64,000 bases of DNA from Oikopleura dioica (taxonomy: Eukaryota > Chordata > Appendicularia > Copelata > Oikopleuridae). Under the pieces are notes generated by a model. It ran no database searches. It was not told the origin of the DNA and saw nothing but the letters and a program-made list of their open reading frames with translations. Position 1 is the first letter of the stretch. Each line of letters starts with the position of its first letter. A program made the position numbers and the translations under genes. Location of the stretch: assembly GCA_907165135.1 (NCBI GenBank), contig OU015569.1:8308501-8372500 (forward strand), in the 5' to 3' direction. Below are positions 10,863-20,870 of this stretch, one piece after another.

Positions 10863-11397
10863 CCGACTATGGAGTGTTTTAGTACGCGAATCTGCAAGCG
10901 AAAATAAATGCTATCGGTGAATGAGTAACATGAGTATAAATGTTCTTCTATTGATTCTGTATCGATCGCAGCGGGATATCGATAATATTTGATGAGCGCA
11001 TCCCTTTTTTCGCCATTTCAGATTTTTGTATTCTGCCGTGGTCACGTGATACTTGCGTGAGTCTCGAGCAGACCAGCTAAAGCTGAAAATTCTGAATTTT
11101 CAATAAAGAACAGCTACTTTCCATACGCGACGAAAGTAAAATCGAAACAAGGTGAAACGCGTGATTGAGTCTGATCCGTAGCACACTGCGCACTCGGCAG
11201 CCACCTCAGAGCAGCTCCCTCAAAAACAAAAGAAGTGAATTTGAAAAAGAAAACGATCGAGGAAACTACCCACAATCTAAGCAAAAAAAAACAAAATAGA
11301 ATTAAAAAAAGGAAGAAATTACTCAGATAAAAATAGAGAAGACGAGGGAGGAAAGATTACTCACAAAGACTGATACGTGATTGGAAAGAAGCCAGAG
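10863..11397. promoter_or_regulatory. intergenic region upstream of cystinosin
   Basis: Contains the 3' flank of the preceding gene and a purine-rich stretch (about 11230-11370) before the cystinosin start codon. No gene or repeat is supported. Confidence 0.3.
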
Positions 11398-12840
11398 TAT
11401 GAAGATATTGTTATGCTCCTTGCTTGCAACGAGCGGAGTAGTGACCGGCTGGTTCGTGGAGAAGGAGATCACCGGATTCGCGAACCAGCCGGTTGAAATC
11501 CCGCTCACATGGGAAGAAGAAGATACTGAAGGTAAGTTTCAATACATAGGCGGGTCCTAGGGTCGCTCACGTTCAAAGGCACTTCTCACCTCGTTAACAA
11601 CGAGACCCACGGGGCCACAAGCCCCTTCCTTAAGCTTCTTACCTATCAACCCTCTTTACGAATGATCAGAAATCCCCTTTGCTAAAGTCACCCCTGAAAC
11701 AAATATGAAAGAATAAGTTGTTATCCAGGTTTAAGATTTATCGATCTGTTTATACGCAAGAAGCACCAATGAATCCTCGATCGTGTGTGCGGACCGAACA
11801 GACTCCAAGATTGAAGTGCCGGCAAATACCCTTCCGGCTGGCAATCACAAAATGATCCTGTTAGAAAGATCACAGACCGCCTCGGACCAGCTCATGCCAG
11901 TTCCCAACGAAAATTCCCAAGATGCCTCATTTTCTCAACAGTTCATTCTCAGACTAAATCGAAATTACAGTCTATTCATTGTCGATCAAAGTATTGGTTG
12001 GCTTTACTTCTTTTTGTGGTCGGTGTCCTTCTACCCGCAAGTAATCATGAATTTCCGTCGAAAGAGCGTCGTTGGCTTTGGATTCGATTATTTGGGCTAT
12101 GACTACGTCGGCTTTGCTGCTTTCTCGCTTTACAACTGTCTCTTGTTCTGGAGTCCTGCTGTGTTTAATCTTTATTTGGACAATTATCCTGGTGCAAGCA
12201 ACCCTATCCAACTAAACGATGTGCTTTTCTGTCTTCACGCTGTGCTCATACAAGTGAGTAGCAAACAACTCATATAGCGGATCTTATTCTCGTTTAGACA
12301 GTGAATCTTTATCAATGCCTTACCTACGAACGTGGAGGACAATCATTATCAAAAGTCTGTGTTTCTATCCTTGTGCTCGTCGGAGTTGTTACAACTGCGC
12401 TAGTGATCGTAGCTCATCTGGGTTTGTCCGAAAATATCGGCTGGTTTCAAATTCTGCTCATGGGCAGCTATATCAAAGTTGGAAGTAGTGTTATCAAGTA
12501 CATTCCTCAAGTACTGCTCAACTACAAGCGTAAATGCACTCTGGGCTATGCGATCGACATGGGTAACAATATTTTTGATAACAAGAAGGTGATTGCCATT
12601 TCAGCTATTCTCGATCTGAGTGGAGGAACTGCTTGCTATCTTCAAGTCATCGTTCAATCCGTCAATGCTAATGGTCTGTTCAAGTCATTTTATTACGTTT
12701 TTCATGATCTTATAGATATGACAATCATAACTGGCAACTCTGGTAAATTGGGAATCGGGCTGGTGTCTGTCTTTTTCGACATCATTTTACTGACTCAGGC
12801 ATCGTTTTCACTGCTGAAAAGCAATATGCCGCTGAAGTAG
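11398..12840 (+). CDS. CTNS: cystinosin, lysosomal cystine/H+ exporter
   Basis: The first exon (11398-11531) gives a signal peptide (MKILLCSLLATSGVVTGWF) and a short luminal stretch. After a ~235 bp intron the main exon to 12253 begins the seven-helix region with IGWLYFFLWSVSFYPQVIMN, the first PQ-loop. Exons 12298-12562, 12605-12673 and 12716-12840 continue with the second PQ-loop (YIKVGSSVIKYIPQVLLNY) and the conserved LDLSGGTACYLQ and TGNSGKLGIGLVSVFFDI blocks. This matches the family over the whole membrane domain. Cystinosin exports cystine from lysosomes, coupled to protons. The luminal domain looks much shorter than in vertebrates, with one visible N-glycosylation sequon (NYS). The exon 1 to exon 2 phase does not close with the sites I chose, so a small extra exon in 11532-11770 is possible. 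Confidence 0.85.
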
Positions 12841-12849
12841 CTCAAAATA

Positions 12850-13217
12850 ATGTTGCAAGTTGAAAACAGTGAAAGCATTTCTGCTTGTATGGAAAGAACA
12901 ATGAACAAAAACTGCTAGAGCTGGAGAAAGAAGTTGACGAGGAAAAATCACCCTTTGTTTCTCAGCGATTGGGATCATTCTTGGGATCTCGCGTTGGCTT
13001 TTCTCCAACCACCTCTGCAGTTCTTTACCACGGCGGCCGCGGCGATCTTCTCGCTTCCACAGCCTCCTTCCGAGATGTTTTCAATTCTAAAATGGACGTT
13101 CAACAAGAAGAAGTGAGCTTTAAATCCAAAGAATATCAAAATCAAGTTCTAGGTTTGGGCAAATGTAATGGAGTCTGTGACAGGCTCAAGGCCTGGATTC
13201 GGATTGGATTCAAGTGA
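12850..13217 (+). CDS. unrecognised short ORF immediately after cystinosin
   Basis: An open frame from about 12880 to TGA 13215-13217 encodes LLELEKEVDEEKSPF, then LGSFLGSRVGFSPTTSAVLY and a basic C-terminus (CDRLKAWIRIGFK). Composition is protein-like and the start is within 50 bp of the cystinosin stop, as for an operon partner. No in-frame ATG lies in the early part (the first is near 13093), so a 5' exon or splice may be missing. No domain recognised. Confidence 0.35.
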
Positions 13218-13539
13218 AGGGTTTCAACGCAGCTCTAAGTGAATTTCTGATTCAACTATTTGACTGAAAACTCGTGTTGAAATCTAAACAGACAAAACAT
13301 TGTGAATCAACGCGTCTAGAATACTTGAGAAAGAAAGGATAATGCTGCTAAAACATACTCGTCTGCTACCGTTTGTTATTATTCACTTGTGTACATCTGT
13401 TCCATACTTCTAGTGAATATAAATCCTTCGAAGAGTTTACATTGTAAACTTTACATAGAAGTGGATTATCTTCTTTTTCTGGTGGATAATTTTAGCAATA
13501 TCGAGCGATTGAGCAGTCTGACTCAGATATTTTCCCTCA

Positions 13540-13790
13540 GTGGAAGCATTCGTGGGGCATTTTCGGATTTTGTTCCCAGCAGCGAAGTTGCACTCCCGCC
13601 GCCGTGTTTGGCGCGTTTTTGAGCCGCTCCGAGCCGAAAAAGGGCGCAAGTCGAGGCGATTGGGTTCGAAACCTTGCGCGTGGGCGCGTTCTGGCGGCGC
13701 TATTGGTTTTCCCCACCCCCGGGGCCACTCGGAGTGCTCGGCACGAATTTCGAAAAAAACTAGCTCATCTCATCGGCCATAACGGCCAAT
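13540..13790 (+). promoter_or_regulatory. GC-rich promoter island with inverted CCAAT boxes
   Basis: A locally GC-rich block rises out of AT-rich flanks 100-350 bp upstream of the chromodomain gene. It contains GATTGG/ATTGG (inverted CCAAT) at about 13660 and 13705. Similar islands precede cytochrome b5 (20520-20640) and the NDUFB5/MOB divergent pair (27640-27760). Confidence 0.4.
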
Positions 13791-13894
13791 TGCTTCTTTA
13801 TTTGCCACTCTTGAACTTCAGACTTGGCGCTTCAAAATACGAAAAGAAAAACAATAAACAAACAAAAAGAGTAGCGAAAACCTAAAACGAAAAA

Positions 13895-15221
13895 ATGGGT
13901 GCGACGAAACGAGGACGTAGCGCAGCGGGAACGAAGCGAAAAGCTGTCGAACCAACGCGAAAATCGGATAGAGCGAAGCGAAGGTAAAACTTTAGACTAA
14001 CAGCAAACGTCCTAAAGTGTCCACCTAGCTACGTACCACGAGATGATGATGGAGTCATTGTCCAAGTGCTGGGATCGAAGAAGATCAACGGAGTTGAGCA
14101 TTTCCAAGTCAAGTGGTCGGACGATGTTCGACCAAAATCCTGGGAGCCAGCAAAGAATGTTCTCAAAGTAGCAAAATCGCTGGTGGACGACTATCAAGCA
14201 AATGAGCCTGCTAGTGACCAGAAACCAGCGCAGAAAAAGTCAAAGGCAGCGCCTAAGCGCGGACAGTCTGCAAAGAGAACCAAAAAATCATCCGCTGACT
14301 CTGAAAGCAATACTGTTGTTGGTCGATCGATCAAAGACGGACGGGTAGAGTACAAGTTCAAGAAATCAGGAAAGACAAAGACAATCCCTCTTCACAGTAA
14401 GTCCTGCGAAATTCTCACCGATTGACCGATCTTAAAAGAACTCGACGAAGAAGAACTCGAGGCTGTCCAGAAGTACGAACGTAAAATCAAGAAGGGTGAT
14501 TTCCCAGAGGAACTTTCGACGGAAGGCGCAAGCAGTGCTGGCCCGAAAGTCTTCAATGTCGAGGTTAATTGTTTCTGATAAACCCGCTTGCTGAATGTTA
14601 ATTTTAGAAAATTCTTGACCGAAAAGGAAGTGGCAAGAATCGAAGATACTTGATCAAATGGGAAGGCTACAATAGGTAACTTTCACTCGAATCGCTGATA
14701 AGTAGCTTGTCTTTTCCCAGCCACCATAACACGTGGGAACCGATCACTAACATCGAGCCAGCGAGGAAAATGGCCAAGGCGTTTGACAAAAAACAAGACG
14801 CGCTGGACGAAGAAGAGGCTACAAAAGATTTCGAAGTGGAGAAAATCGTCGAGGAAAAAATTCGTCGCAACAAACCGTGCTTTTTGGTCAAATGGAAAGG
14901 ATTCAACAGAGAGTATGTTTTGGCCGAATGTTGGAAGAACCACTTTAATTAATTATTTTTAGCTACAATACATGGCAATCAGCCGATAGTCTTGCAGACT
15001 GCTCTGAGATTCTCGCCGCCTGGGAAAGCGTGAAACAGAAGAGATTAGAATCACAGCGTCAAGCTCGTGAGAGAAGAGAGAAGAGAAAGGAAGAAAGAAA
15101 GGTCCAGCAAGCAAAGGAGAAAGCTGAAGCTGCCGAAAAGGCTGCGAAGGAATCCGCCGCGTCATCAGGAAAAGAATCAGCTCCAGAGAAGAAGCCCGAA
15201 GATGCTGCAAAGGAGAAGTAG
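13895..15221 (+). CDS. protein with three chromodomains and a basic coiled-coil tail
   Basis: Six exons (13895-13983, 14029-14396, 14439-14563, 14608-14675, 14721-14912, 14963-15221) in consistent phase. A basic N-terminus (MGATKRGRSAAGTKRK) precedes three chromo modules: VLGSKKINGVEHFQVKWSDD...SWEP; FNVEKILDRK...YLIKWEGYN...TWEP; and FEVEKIVEEK...FLVKWKGFNR..NTWQ. Modules 2 and 3 keep the aromatic-cage pattern of histone methyl-lysine readers (F.VEKI, WKG/WEG, TW). Module 1 is more divergent. The C-terminus is a long charged helix (RQARERREKRKEERKVQQ...) rich in Lys, Glu and Ala. Expected role: nuclear, chromatin binding, HP1/CBX-like. HP1 has one chromodomain plus a chromoshadow, and CHD and cpSRP43 have two, so three in one protein is unusual. 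No chromoshadow or helicase part is present. Confidence 0.8.
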
Positions 15222-16035
15222 AGCCAATGGCTCTTCATTTTTCATTTTGAGCATATTTTCTTTGACCTTTCTTGTTCATCCTTGACGTTGAATCCGGACA
15301 GAAACGACAGGACTTCCCAATTCCAGCGAAGCCTGAATTTTAATCGAAAGGTTAAAGTCGTTTTTAACGAAATTCATTTTTATTGTACAAATGTGAATAC
15401 GTCACGGACCTAGTACTAATCCTAAAATCCCCTTTACATGACTCGCTGTTTTCTCCTTCCGCATAGACCCCTGATGTATTAAAATTCGCTTACCATTTTA
15501 TTCACGAAATCTTCCGACTAGTATTGATATAAGCGGCTTTTTAAGTCAAACGGAGGCGAAAACTACCAGTTTTCCTTGCAGATACTTTATTTTTCTTGCG
15601 CTTTCAGGTTGACAATGGGTCTTAAATACTGGAAGACAACAGAAAAATAATTTATCCATCAGCAAATCAATTTTTCTGCACAAAAACTACGAAAAAATGC
15701 CCTACTGATTGTAGTCATTCGCCGATTTATGCTGCATCAATTATGTTGATCATCGATCATTCTATTTCCTGTTTCTACAGATATGTATTTACTGTATCTC
15801 ACTGCTTGATACTTTTCTTTGGTTTTCAAGAGTACTGCCGGTCGGCTAGGTGCAGTTTTCTATATAAGCAAACGACCCATTTCTTTGACGCACCTAGTCA
15901 ACTTACTCGATCTTACTATATAAATAAAAACGCAATTTCAAACTCTGTTGTTTTTATTTAGGTCTTTCAATATTCACAGATTTTTGAGCAGGGTTGGCAG
16001 TACAAGTATTTTTTAGTCTAGTTTCTTCCTTGATT
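15222..16035. other. intergenic region between convergent genes
   Basis: Lies between the chromodomain stop and the stop of the minus-strand sulfotransferase. AT-rich; one open plus-strand frame (15743-15961) has no domain or splice continuity. Nothing else is supported. Confidence 0.4.
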
Positions 16036-17304
16036 TCATGAGCTCGGGGAGATGTTTAGCCGTCGCATTTGCTCATACAGTCGCGCTTAAATTTTAGAAG
16101 TGAGTCTATAAAAAGCTGATAAGTTTACCTCTTGCGTGGTTGTAAAGATCATATTCTAGTTTTAAGGCAGTTTCATTCGCAAGATACTCCCTTGCAGCGT
16201 CAGTCATTTGTTTTTTGTTGACGGTATAAGTGTCGTTCCGAATTTGCGAGAGGTGATTCACTGCGCCAGCGAAAAAATCCGGCAAAACTTTTTCGAATAC
16301 ACCTAGAGAACCTTTCAGCTCTTCTAAAATCCCGACAACCACGTATTTTGAGTCAATATTTTGTTTGGCCTGCTGGACGGAGGACTCGTGTCGCTGAAGA
16401 CAGCTTCTATCGTTTCCACAACTATCAATCAAGTCACAACTATTTTTCGTCGCACAAAAATGAAAAATGAGAAAAGTTGGGACTCTTTCATATATGGTAC
16501 TGTGTGCCAGATGGGTTCTGTACATTCCCTTCGTCTCCCCGTAATGCAGTCGTCGATGCTTTCGTTGAGAATGTTGGACGGAACTTGTTGCTTAGATCTT
16601 CCAGCATCTTGCGCTCGTTTGTTTCCAAATCGCGAGAAATAATAGAAGCTAGCGAATCTATCCACAGGATCTCGAATGAGATTTATATAGACTGGTTCTG
16701 CCCATTCAAACTGGTCGAAGTCGATGAAATACTGGTGTCTTTAGAAGGCTTTATGAGTTAGCACTGACTAAAGAGGTTTTCCTCCAAGTTGATGAATAAA
16801 GAGCCCGACCTAGTGTACATGACTGGCTGATCCTTAGCATAATTCTTTAATTCATTCATAAATGACTTTTGCTGTGATATTGTTCTGTCCGGCGTTTCAC
16901 CAGCTTCGAAGACTGCTTTTGAAAGAAATCCATTTTTACGTGAGAGCTGATTTACGAGCATTGACATCGTTTGACTTCCACATTTGGGAACACGGTTGTA
17001 AACCACAACTCTGGGGTGGATCGCGTCTGATGTTACATTGAGATCGCTTCTATGAACGAACTTGCTGTCAGCTTCTTTGTGGTCATTCTTGCCGTGCGAC
17101 TTTAACAGAGTTTTATAAATAATTTGAAATCAAGCAAAATAGACGAAGATAGAAAGTGATCTTGCTGACCCTGCTCTTTTCTCTTACAGCATTGCTTTCA
17201 CTTTCTTCTATATCAGAATCATCAAGCATAACATGAACCAGGAAGATTAATAAGAGAACGAGGAATATCTCTTTTCGGCGATGTAGAACTGAGCGAAAAC
17301 ACAT
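16036..17304 (-). CDS. UST: uronyl 2-O-sulfotransferase (UST type)
   Basis: Minus strand; starts MCFRSVLHRRKEIFLVLLLI, a type II signal anchor, as expected for a Golgi enzyme moving sulfate from PAPS to uronic acid of chondroitin/dermatan sulfate. Exons: 17304-17170, 17099-16810, 16738 to about 16490, then to 16119, and a last exon ending at TGA 16036. VVYNRVPKCGSQT is the 5'-phosphosulfate loop and YINLIRDPVDRFASFYYFSR the 3'-phosphate site. TRHQYFIDF keeps the first catalytic His but has Tyr at the second His position of TRHVHF. HTVPYICGNDRSC and VVVGILEELKG match UST better than HS2ST. Joining VPYI to CGNDRSC needs a GA donor (GA-AG intron), as no GT site keeps frame. The family match is strong; the exact paralogue is inferred. 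Confidence 0.8.
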
Positions 17305-17648
17305 TCTCTTGCCCGATCAAGTCACTCGACGTTTTTCCCAACTAGAATTAAGTCTTGCCGGAAAAGCCGATAAACCTCGTCGCAGCGGTTGAAACTTGAC
17401 GTGAACAGCCCCAGGGCGTAATTGACCTAGTGATGTCAACTCGATCCCATTACTTCAAATGGTATTTATGTACCTCTCAAGAAGCTACGACATTGATTAT
17501 TGGCTACGCAATATTGGTAATTCGAAAGCATACAACTACACGTGCCCTGCGACTAAACAACACAACAAAAATGCATAATAATTTCTGAGATTTATTAAAA
17601 ACGTTTTGTGAGAAGTGAAACGCGTGAGATGATCGAAATAGGAGTCTT
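17305..17648. other. intergenic region
   Basis: 344 bp between the endosulfine stop and the sulfotransferase start, both on the minus strand. No further feature seen. Confidence 0.4.
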
Positions 17649-18085
17649 CTAGCAGTCCTCCATATTGGCAAGCGACGACTTAATTTCAGTGTTATCGACT
17701 TCGAATCTACTCTTTTTTGCGCTTACCGTATTGCTGAGTCGCTTTTTAGTTTTACCAGCAGCCTCACGAGGAGAGCCCCCTTCTTCGAAGGTAGCTTTGT
17801 GAACAGGGACTTGCTTTGCTGCGTCATTTTTCTTCATTAGAGGGTTGCCTTTCGCTCCTTTTTGGAGCGTGTAGTCAGCTGAGTCGAAGTATTGTCGACC
17901 GCCGCCCTAAAAGAATTTCCAAATTTTTACCATTTTATTATCGTCTAACTCACCTGGAGTTTCTTCATAAGCATCCCCGGGCCTTTCCTCTTTTCGAGAT
18001 TCCCGTACATAGATCTCAGCTTGGACTCTTGCTTCTCCAATTCATTTCTCTCCGCAAGTGGCTTTGGATTGCCTTCACTACTCAT
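17649..18085 (-). CDS. ENSA: endosulfine/ARPP19, Greatwall-activated PP2A-B55 inhibitor
   Basis: Two exons (18085-17954, 17906-17649) encode 129 residues. The family core is intact: ESKLRSMYGNL, GPGMLMKKLQ and the phosphorylation motif GRQYFDSADYTLQKG, where the Ser in FDSxDY is the Greatwall (MASTL) target. When phosphorylated, the protein occupies PP2A-B55 and permits mitotic entry. Vertebrates read FDSGDY; here Gly is Ala. The C-terminal half is basic and low in similarity, ending SSLANMEDC, and a clear PKA site as in ARPP19 is not obvious. Whether it is ENSA or ARPP19 cannot be decided, since tunicates may hold a single ancestral gene. Confidence 0.85.
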
Positions 18086-18600
18086 GTTTTTCAATTCAAC
18101 TACTCAAAAATCGAGCTTTTTGCACTGAAACTGCAAAACTGGTTTATTGTTGCAGAGATGCGTTTTAAAATTGCGTTGGATTAGGCGCCATCATTCTCAC
18201 AAATCAAGATAAAGTCGAGAAAACCGTTTCTACGAACCCGTTTCAGGTTCATTGGAAAATTACCGACAATTTATGTCTGATCACCATGCAAGCCTGCATT
18301 AGTTATAGAAGCGAATTTCAAGTAGAAAAGTGGTGTAAACACTTTGAATCTTCATTTTCAGGGGCTTAGAGTGTTGTATTAGTTAACAGATGAGCAAGAG
18401 AGGAGTGACATCGAAAGTTAAAGATCAATGTAATAAATAGATTTTTGAACGTTTTCAGGGGCTTTGTAGAAGAGTTGCAGAGCTTATTTTATTTCTTGCG
18501 CGCAACACTTGTTTGACTACGATTTCGTTGAATAACCTAGTGGTCGTGGCTGGAAGCGGGAGCAGCAAGAGCTTGGATGACAGTTTATTAATAGTGATAC
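18086..18600. other. intergenic region
   Basis: 515 bp between two minus-strand genes, with an AATAAA-containing stretch near 18430 and no supported ORF. Probably the 3' UTR of the gene at 18601-19331 and the promoter of endosulfine. Confidence 0.35.
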
Positions 18601-19331
18601 TTAATCGAATCCACCTTTTCTGTTAGCCCAGATAGCGGCTCGCTTAGCTCGGTATTCAGCTCGGACAGGCTTGGATTCTCGGTTGAGGACGGTCCACTTA
18701 TCAAAGTAGTACATGAGTCCGGAAAGACCGAGAGTTCCGGCCTTGGTGAAGGAGTTGACGTCAACGTAGAAGTTGGAGAGGTAGGAACCTAGAGACGAGA
18801 ATAAGTATTTTCAAAATTTGATAAATTATGAATGAAATCGATGTGGGGCTTACCAGGCATGCCAGAGGTGGTAGTAACGGTGACAGAAGTTCCTTCGGGG
18901 AGGTTGTCGGCTTCGGGGTCACCCAACTTCTTTCGCATACCAAGTCGGATGAAGAACCATGGGACGGAGATAAGGAGACCAGCCCAGAGAATGAACTATT
19001 TCTAGCTTTATCGAGTGTAAAAGAAACGAGTTTACCTTGAACTCGGCGTAAAGAGTGAAAAAAATGTTCACTCGGGAGTTGACGCCAAGTCCGGCTCCGA
19101 CGGGGATGGTGGAGATCTGACCATCGTCCTCGCATTTGAGCGAAGTGGCGGAGTGGCCCTGAAGAAGATTTATTGGTCTCTGACTACAGGGACAGCAGTA
19201 TTCGAAATATTGCTGGTACTTACACCATCGGGGTAGTTCCAGTCGTTGAAGTAAGCATCTCGGGCGGGCTTACCTCCCAAAACCTTGGGGGTGCAGGAAA
19301 GGAAACGGATGGGTCGGGCCAGACGATTCAT
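18601..19331 (-). CDS. probable mitochondrial single-pass membrane protein
   Basis: Four exons (19331-19224, 19158-19036, 18995-18854, 18788-18601) with phases 0, 0, 1. The basic, Ser-containing start MNRLARPIRFLSCTPKVLGG fits a mitochondrial presequence. A membrane helix (FILWAGLLISVPWFFIRLG) lies near residue 80, followed by the soluble part SYLSNFYVDVNSFTKAGTLG and a basic end (RAEYRAKRAAIWANRKGGFD). Codon choice is strongly C-ending, as for a highly expressed gene. I suspect a respiratory-chain or assembly subunit but cannot name it. A CTCTTTAG acceptor directly precedes the ATG, suggesting spliced-leader addition. Confidence 0.65.
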
Positions 19332-19695
19332 ACTAAAGAGATGAAGAGGAAAGAACAATAGGGAAACGACTTTTTGTCACAGATATGAAATCAGTTGAGA
19401 AGTTTTAAGAACTGAAGAATGAGACACTTCCCAGGACGAATTAGTGCGAAATCATTGAACTCGATATTAAATAATAAGAATATACAACAGTTGATTAAAC
19501 GTCTGATTATCTTTGGGAGAGTCGAATTAAAATCAAATATGATTTTCTTCCTTTTAGAAAATGTGTTTAATTTGAAAAAATTAAACAAGGAAATCAAGAT
19601 CGGCGCTATTTGAAGATCAGCAGAAATCGGTTTTAGAATCATCGGAATTTTAAAGCTAGAACGAATTGTTTTGAATTGAAGTTTCTCCGGCGGAT
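19332..19695. other. intergenic region
   Basis: AT-rich 364 bp between the cytochrome b5 stop and the next minus-strand gene. No supported ORF or repeat. Confidence 0.35.
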
Positions 19696-20184
19696 CTAGG
19701 CCCTTTCACTTGGCAGATTGAAGGTAAAAAAGGCGCCAGCAGCGACAGTAACAGCGCCTGGAAAAACTTTTACTTTTTATCTATTTAGAACGTATTTACC
19801 GATAAGCCAGCTGATTGGAAGGGAGCCGCCAGTCTTTTCTTTGTCCGTGTAAACGTACTGGTTGGTGTAGGACTTGTGATCTTCCTGGCGCAAATCGCCG
19901 ACGAGATAGTCTTGGAGCAGCTCCCGCGCGTCTGCCGAATGGCCGACGTCTTCGAAACCCTCGGTCGCATCGACGCCTGCGCACTCGAGTAGGATCTCTT
20001 CGCCGCCGGGATGCTCGGACAGAAACTTGGTCACGTCATAGACCTTTGATCAGTGTTTAACTTTCGCCTTGTTAATTTCTCAGTTAATTAGTCATCAGTT
20101 GTTAACCTTGTTATGGATAACCATCCAGCAGTCCTTGCCAGTGTTGTGCTTGCCGACTTCTTCAAGAGAAAACACCTTCGACAT
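19696..20184 (-). CDS. CYB5: cytochrome b5, tail-anchored
   Basis: Exons 20184-20107, 20043-19800 and 19757-19696. Starts [20 protein letters not shown]. The heme pocket is complete: the first axial His in [11 protein letters not shown] and the second in [11 protein letters not shown]. The core ends at [10 protein letters not shown], followed by a linker and a C-terminal membrane segment ([20 protein letters not shown]) with a short tail, so it should sit in the ER or outer mitochondrial membrane as an electron donor to desaturases and P450 systems. Size and domain order match animal microsomal b5. Strong C-ending codon use suggests high expression. The GC-rich island at 20520-20640 is its likely promoter. 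Confidence 0.9.
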
Positions 20185-20870
20185 TTTTTTTTCTGAATCG
20201 GGAAAGAAATTGATTATCTTAGTTTTTCACCCTTGGAGCGTTATTGGAGCAGACTTTTGATAATACAGAAAATATGAAGTAAGCGTGAAGAATATTTTTG
20301 ATATAAGTTTTCTAAATGCCACTTTGAGTATTTAGACAGAGTCATATTTCGAAAATTGAAAATATAGACGGATCAATAAAAAAGATGAACAACAACTTTT
20401 TTTTGCGTTACGTAACGAGCCTAATGAAGCCTTTTAACGAGGAAAAACTGCTGCATCATAAAATGAAACTGAGTAATCAGCAATGAACGGATTTACCTGC
20501 GGATAGAACGCTAACCCGGCGGGGTGGAATTTCTAGTGCTTTCTCTCTCTCGCTCAGGGCGCCTTGATTGGGCGCGCATTATTTGCCTCGCAACTCGACC
20601 CGGGCTAGCGTTTGCGCCGCATCGTTCATCGCGCGTAAACGCAAGTAAGAGCACATTTCAGGACTCTCGATACTTTTTGACTCTTACGCAAGTGAAGACG
20701 GAGCTTTTCTTTTGTCAAAAACGTGACCTCTTTTGATTGGGCAATTTAAAATTAAAGATTTTTCCTTAAAAAATCGTGAATAACAGAAAATAGAAGACAG
20801 AAAATAAAAAAAAAGAATGATCGCGTGGACATATCAAGAATTAGCATATATAAGGTAAATAGAAAAACAT
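20185..20870 (-). promoter_or_regulatory. promoter region of cytochrome b5
   Basis: Contains a GC-rich island (about 20520-20645) with GATTGGGCGCG and a second GATTGGGC near 20736, both inverted CCAAT boxes relative to the plus strand and direct CCAAT relative to the gene. The rest is AT-rich and without ORFs. Confidence 0.4.

Noticed and set aside
16680-16800. A second GA-AG intron in the sulfotransferase
   Set aside because: A canonical GT-AG choice (donor at 16809, acceptor at 16739) gives a better protein, TRHQYFIDF, so the non-canonical model was dropped.
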